A DNA stretch of 37,405 bases from Candidatus Eisenbacteria bacterium (GTDB lineage: Bacteria > Eisenbacteria > RBG-16-71-46): positions 1 through 37,405 of the forward strand of contig DASTBI010000018.1 of NCBI GenBank assembly GCA_035712145.1. Reading direction: 5' to 3'. A program made the translations under genes and the position numbers. Shown here piece after piece: positions 34,708 through 37,405 of the stretch (positions are counted from its first letter, which is position 1; every line of letters starts with the position of its first letter). Below the pieces are notes generated by a model. It searched no databases. It was given only the letters and a program-made list of their open reading frames with translations, and was not told the DNA's origin.

Positions 34708-34736
34708 GGAGGGCCGGTCGCGGTGACCGGCCCTCC
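34708..34736 (-). terminator. Hairpin terminator after tRNA-Gly
   Basis: A perfect 12-base-pair GC-rich stem (GGAGGGCCGGTC paired with GACCGGCCCTCC) has a 5-base loop and begins 5 bases after the tRNA CCA. On the minus strand it is followed by GTCGTTC, only a moderate T run. It lies 31 bases before the folE start, so incomplete termination would feed folE. Confidence 0.68.
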
Positions 34737-34741
34737 CCAGA

Positions 34742-34818
34742 TGGAGCGGAAGACGGGATTTGAACCCGCGACAACCACCTTGGCAAGGTGGAGCTCTACC
34801 GGGCTGAGCTACTTCCGC
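34742..34818 (-). tRNA. tRNA-Gly (anticodon GCC), CCA encoded
   Basis: Read on the minus strand, the gene folds as a full cloverleaf. The acceptor stem is GCGGAAG paired with CTTCCGC, the D arm is AGCTC ... GAGCT, and the anticodon arm is CCACCTTGCCAAGGTGG with GCC at 34784-34782. The T arm is GCGGGTTCAAATCCCGT. The discriminator T is followed by an encoded CCA (34744-34742). There is no intron. A good promoter lies upstream and a hairpin follows downstream. Confidence 0.96.
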
Positions 34819-34831
34819 TCAAGGCCGAGGC

Positions 34832-34861
34832 AATATATCGGCCCTTTTCGCGGACCGTCAA
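34832..34861 (-). promoter_or_regulatory. Promoter of tRNA-Gly
   Basis: On the minus strand TTGACG (34861-34856) and TATATT (34837-34832) are 18 bases apart, close to the sigma70 consensus. The -10 ends 13 bases before the first tRNA base. It is the best promoter match in the window and probably also supplies folE by readthrough. Confidence 0.72.
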
Positions 34862-34870
34862 GACACTGGA

Positions 34871-34889
34871 CCTTTCGTCTCCCGAAAGG
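34871..34889. other. Inverted repeat between tRNA-Gly and lysC
   Basis: CCTTTCG and CGAAAGG form a 7-base-pair stem with a 5-base loop. It lies upstream of both divergent transcription units. It could be an operator or a chance hairpin, and no known motif was recognised. Confidence 0.35.
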
Positions 34890-34932
34890 CCCCGGTTCCA
34901 CGATCCTCCGTGCACGCGAACGGCCAAAGCCC

Positions 34933-34938
34933 TATAAA
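34933..34938 (+). promoter_or_regulatory. TATAAA box just upstream of lysC
   Basis: TATAAA lies 8 bases before the lysC ATG, and no Shine-Dalgarno sequence is visible between them. As a -10 it would place transcription start at or next to the ATG, giving a leaderless mRNA. No good -35 partner is seen. Confidence 0.3.
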
Positions 34939-34946
34939 TCCGGCCC

Positions 34947-36152
34947 ATGCCGGTGGTGGTCCAGAAATACGGCGGCACGTCCGTCGCGAATCCCGATCGC
35001 ATTCGAGCGGTCGCCTCGCGCGTGGCGGAGGCGCGCCGCGAGGGCGATCAGCTCGCGGTCGTGGTGTCGGCGATGGGTCAGACCACCGACGAGCTGCTGC
35101 GTCTGGCGGCGCAGGTCTCCGCGCACCCGAGCCGCCGGGAGCTCGACATGCTGCTCACGACGGGCGAGCGTGTGTCGATGGCGCTGCTGGCCATGGCGCT
35201 CCACGATCTCGGCGTCGAGGCGATCTCCTTCACCGGATCGCAGAGCGGCATCCTCACCGAGGGTCCCCACAGCGCGGCGCGCATCGTCGAGGTCCGGCCG
35301 GACCGTCTGCGGGCGGAGCTCCAGCGCGGCCGGGTGGTGATCGTCGCCGGATTCCAGGGCGTCGACCCGAAGACCAAGGAGATCACCACCCTGGGCCGCG
35401 GCGGCTCGGACACCACGGCGGTCGCCCTGGCCGCGGCGCTCGCCCCCGCGGTCTGCGAGATCTACACCGACGTCAGCGGGGTCTACACCGCCGATCCGCG
35501 GCTGGTGCCAGGCGCGCGCGTCATCCCGGAGATGGGGTATCGCGCGTGCTCGGCGCTCGCCCACTCGGGCGGCAAGGTGCTGCACGCGCGGTGCGTCGAT
35601 CTGGCGGCCCGCGAGCGCGTGCCGCTCAGCGTGCGCTCGTCGTTCGATGGTGAGCCAGGAACTCGAATCGTGGAGGATCGCGACATGGAAGGACCTCGCG
35701 TGGAAGCGGTGGCTCACCGGGAAGACTGCTCGATCGTCGTCGCCGAAGGCAATGCCGGAGGACGCGGTGAAGCACGCGGCATCCTGGAGACCGTGGCGAG
35801 CGTCTTCCCGGAGCTCGAGCTGATCGCCCACGAGCAACAGACCGACGCGCATGCGGCGCTGGTCTGGGTGGGCAGCGCGTCGGACGCCAAAGCGCTCGAG
35901 CGTGATTTCCAGCGGCTGCGCGGTCCGGGCGGCGAGTGGACGCTGCGGGTGGAGTCCGGCGCGGCGTTCGTGTCCGTGATCGGCCTCGGCCTCTCGGCGC
36001 GGGAGGCCGCGAAAGCCGAGGGCGCGCTCGAGAAGGCCGGTGTCCGGATCGCGGCGCTGCGCTCGAGCCCGATGGCACTCACGTTCCGGGTCTCGCCGGA
36101 CCGCGTCGAAGACTCCGTGCGCGCGCTGCACGCCGCGTTTCTCGAGGGCTGA
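34947..36152 (+). CDS. lysC: Aspartate kinase
   Basis: This is a 401-residue enzyme that phosphorylates aspartate, the first step to lysine, threonine, methionine and diaminopimelate. The kinase domain (about 1-245) has KYGGTSV (7-13), [14 protein letters not shown], the [15 protein letters not shown] helix, [33 protein letters not shown] and [14 protein letters not shown]. Two ACT-type regulatory domains fill about 260-400, so feedback inhibition by an end-product amino acid is likely. Length and layout match the monofunctional enzyme. No Shine-Dalgarno is evident. An MFS gene starts 2 bases after its stop and is probably co-transcribed. Confidence 0.95.
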   Translation: MPVVVQKYGGTSVANPDRIRAVASRVAEARREGDQLAVVVSAMGQTTDELLRLAAQVSAHPSRRELDMLLTTGERVSMALLAMALHDLGVEAISFTGSQSGILTEGPHSAARIVEVRPDRLRAELQRGRVVIVAGFQGVDPKTKEITTLGRGGSDTTAVALAAALAPAVCEIYTDVSGVYTADPRLVPGARVIPEMGYRACSALAHSGGKVLHARCVDLAARERVPLSVRSSFDGEPGTRIVEDRDMEGPRVEAVAHREDCSIVVAEGNAGGRGEARGILETVASVFPELELIAHEQQTDAHAALVWVGSASDAKALERDFQRLRGPGGEWTLRVESGAAFVSVIGLGLSAREAAKAEGALEKAGVRIAALRSSPMALTFRVSPDRVEDSVRALHAAFLEG

Positions 36153-36154
36153 CC

Positions 36155-37405
36155 ATGCCGATCGAACGCGACGCGATCCAGGCGGCCGAGGGACCTTCGT
36201 CCACGCGCCACCACCACCCCGTCGTCTTCATGGTCCTGATCCTGCCGTTCGGGGTGCTCGGTGGCTTCCTCCAGGTCTCCATCGGCTACCTGCTCGCGCA
36301 GGCCGGCGTCTCCGTCGACCGGATCGCGGCGCTGATCGCCATCAGCTATCTGCCCCACACCTGGAAGTTCCTGTGGGCGCCGATCGCCGACATCACGCTG
36401 ACCCGGAAGGCCTGGTATCTCATCGCCTGCGCGATGACCGCCGTGGGCCTGTGGGCGACGGCGGCGCTGCCGGCCACGGCCAATGGCCTTCGCGTCCTGA
36501 CCACCGTGGTCCTGATCTCGAATGTCGCCGTGACGTTCCTCGGGATGGCGGTCGAGAGCCTGATGGCGTACGGGACGTCGGCGGACGAGAAGGGCCGCGC
36601 CGGCGGCTGGTTCCAGGCGGGCAACCTGGGCGGCACCGGCATCGGCGGCGGCGCGGGACTGTGGCTGGCGCAGCACCTGCCGGCGGCGTGGATGTCGGGA
36701 GCGATCCTCGCCATCGGGTGCCTCCTGTGCTGCTTGGGCTTGTCGTTCGTGCCCGAGCACGCGTCCGCGCACCGCGGGGAGAGTCTCGGACGCAATCTGC
36801 TCAACGTCGTTCGCGACCTGTGGGATGTCGCCCGGTCGAAAATGGGCTTCCTCGCCCTGTTCCTCTGCTTCCTGCCGATCGGATCGGGAGCCGCATCCGG
36901 ATTGTGGTCGGCGGTGGCGAACGACTGGCACGCGTCCGCCAACACGGTGGCGCTCGTCACCGGCGTCCTCGGCGGGATCGCGTCGGCCGCCGGATGCATC
37001 CTCGGTGGCTTCCTCAGCGACCGCATGAACCGCCAATGGGCCTACGCGATCTTCGGCGTCGCGCAGGCGCTGTGCGCGGTCGCCATGGCGCTCGCGCCCC
37101 GCGTGGAAGCCACGTACGTGGTCTTCACCCTGGTCTACGCGGTGGCCACCGGTCTCACCTATGCCGGCTTCTCGGCCTTCGTGCTCGAAGCCATGGGCAC
37201 CGGCGCCGCGGCCACGAAGTACAACGTGTTCGCCTCGCTCTCGAATACGCCGATCGCGTACATGACGTCGATCGACGGCTGGGCGCACACCCGCTACGGA
37301 CCGTCGGGCATGCTCTACACCGAAGCGCTCTTCGCCCTGGCGGGCCTGGTGCTCTTCACGCTGGTGTTCGGCGCCGTCCGGCGCTACTGGCGGCTCTCCC
37401 CCGCC
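36155..37405 (+). CDS. AmpG-like MFS transporter (cut by right edge)
   Basis: From ATG 36155 there are 417 codons without a stop to the window edge, so the C-terminus is missing but probably short. The protein is strongly hydrophobic with about twelve spans. It opens with a His-rich cytoplasmic start (STRHHHPVVF). The ISYLPHTWKFLWAPIADI segment after span 2 is characteristic of AmpG/PAT-type transporters. Further AmpG-like motifs are GMAVESLMAYGTSADEKGRA and AATKYNVFASLSNTPIAYM. The substrate is not known, and muropeptide or acyl-CoA-type cargo is only a family-level guess. It begins 2 bases after the lysC stop, which implies co-transcription. It is a distant relative of the transporter at 1690-3042. 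Confidence 0.88.
   Translation, partial: MPIERDAIQAAEGPSSTRHHHPVVFMVLILPFGVLGGFLQVSIGYLLAQAGVSVDRIAALIAISYLPHTWKFLWAPIADITLTRKAWYLIACAMTAVGLWATAALPATANGLRVLTTVVLISNVAVTFLGMAVESLMAYGTSADEKGRAGGWFQAGNLGGTGIGGGAGLWLAQHLPAAWMSGAILAIGCLLCCLGLSFVPEHASAHRGESLGRNLLNVVRDLWDVARSKMGFLALFLCFLPIGSGAASGLWSAVANDWHASANTVALVTGVLGGIASAAGCILGGFLSDRMNRQWAYAIFGVAQALCAVAMALAPRVEATYVVFTLVYAVATGLTYAGFSAFVLEAMGTGAAATKYNVFASLSNTPIAYMTSIDGWAHTRYGPSGMLYTEALFALAGLVLFTLVFGAVRRYWRLSPA

Noticed and set aside
34758-34786. TTGCCA-17-TCAAAT promoter-like pair inside tRNA-Gly pointing to folE
   Set aside because: Both boxes are fixed by the anticodon and T arms of the tRNA, so the match is probably coincidence.

Overview
The window is high-GC DNA, densely packed with genes, and almost every recognisable product belongs to the cell envelope or is exported. 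Three unrelated exoproteins end in the same FlgD/Ig-like C-terminal module. There are also choice-of-anchor-D and PD40 repeats, a Hanks-type kinase, and an HNH-associated protein of a type I connect with uncultured FCB-group bacteria. From this style I infer a Gram-negative FCB-group organism, perhaps Candidatus Eisenbacteria. No marker gene here settles the taxonomy.

Layout, left to right. At 1-482 (minus) is the N-terminal part of an HNH-endonuclease-family protein that runs off the left edge. At 768-3042 (minus) are an AmpG-like MFS transporter and an EamA/DMT permease. At 3519-11036 (plus) is a 2,505-residue secreted subtilase built from four ~440-residue repeats, closed by a strong intrinsic terminator. 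At 11129-14899 (plus) is an overlapping three-gene operon: a secreted type-1 copper protein, a membrane Ser/Thr kinase with a Cache-like sensor and HAMP domain, and a putative outer-membrane porin. At 14915-17489 (minus) are a secreted amidohydrolase with an NTF2-like front domain and an orphan TonB. Divergent from tonB, at 17625-18731 (plus), is a TIM-barrel-like lipoprotein.

From 24057 down to 18736 (minus) is a run of four exported proteins: a small secreted protein, a PA-domain zincin, a galactose-oxidase-like copper-radical enzyme, and a heavy-metal-binding-domain protein. At 24139-26020 (plus) are modB and modC without modA. At 26024-30602 (minus) are a two-GAF coiled-coil protein and an outer-membrane protein that joins a gluzincin, a PD40 propeller and a BamA-like barrel. 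At 30798-32116 (plus) is an NfeD/slipin pair. At 32382-34676 (minus) are folE, a family 2 glycosyltransferase and a thioredoxin-reductase-like flavoprotein, preceded by tRNA-Gly(GCC) with its own promoter and terminator. At 34947-37405 (plus) are lysC and a second AmpG-like transporter cut by the right edge.

The most interesting candidate systems are two. The first is the cupredoxin / sensor-HAMP-kinase / porin operon, which looks like a trans-envelope sensing or electron-transfer unit. The second is the galactose oxidase beside a putative copper-binding protein, which may be an enzyme and metal-donor pair. No CRISPR array, insertion sequence, rRNA or prophage was seen.
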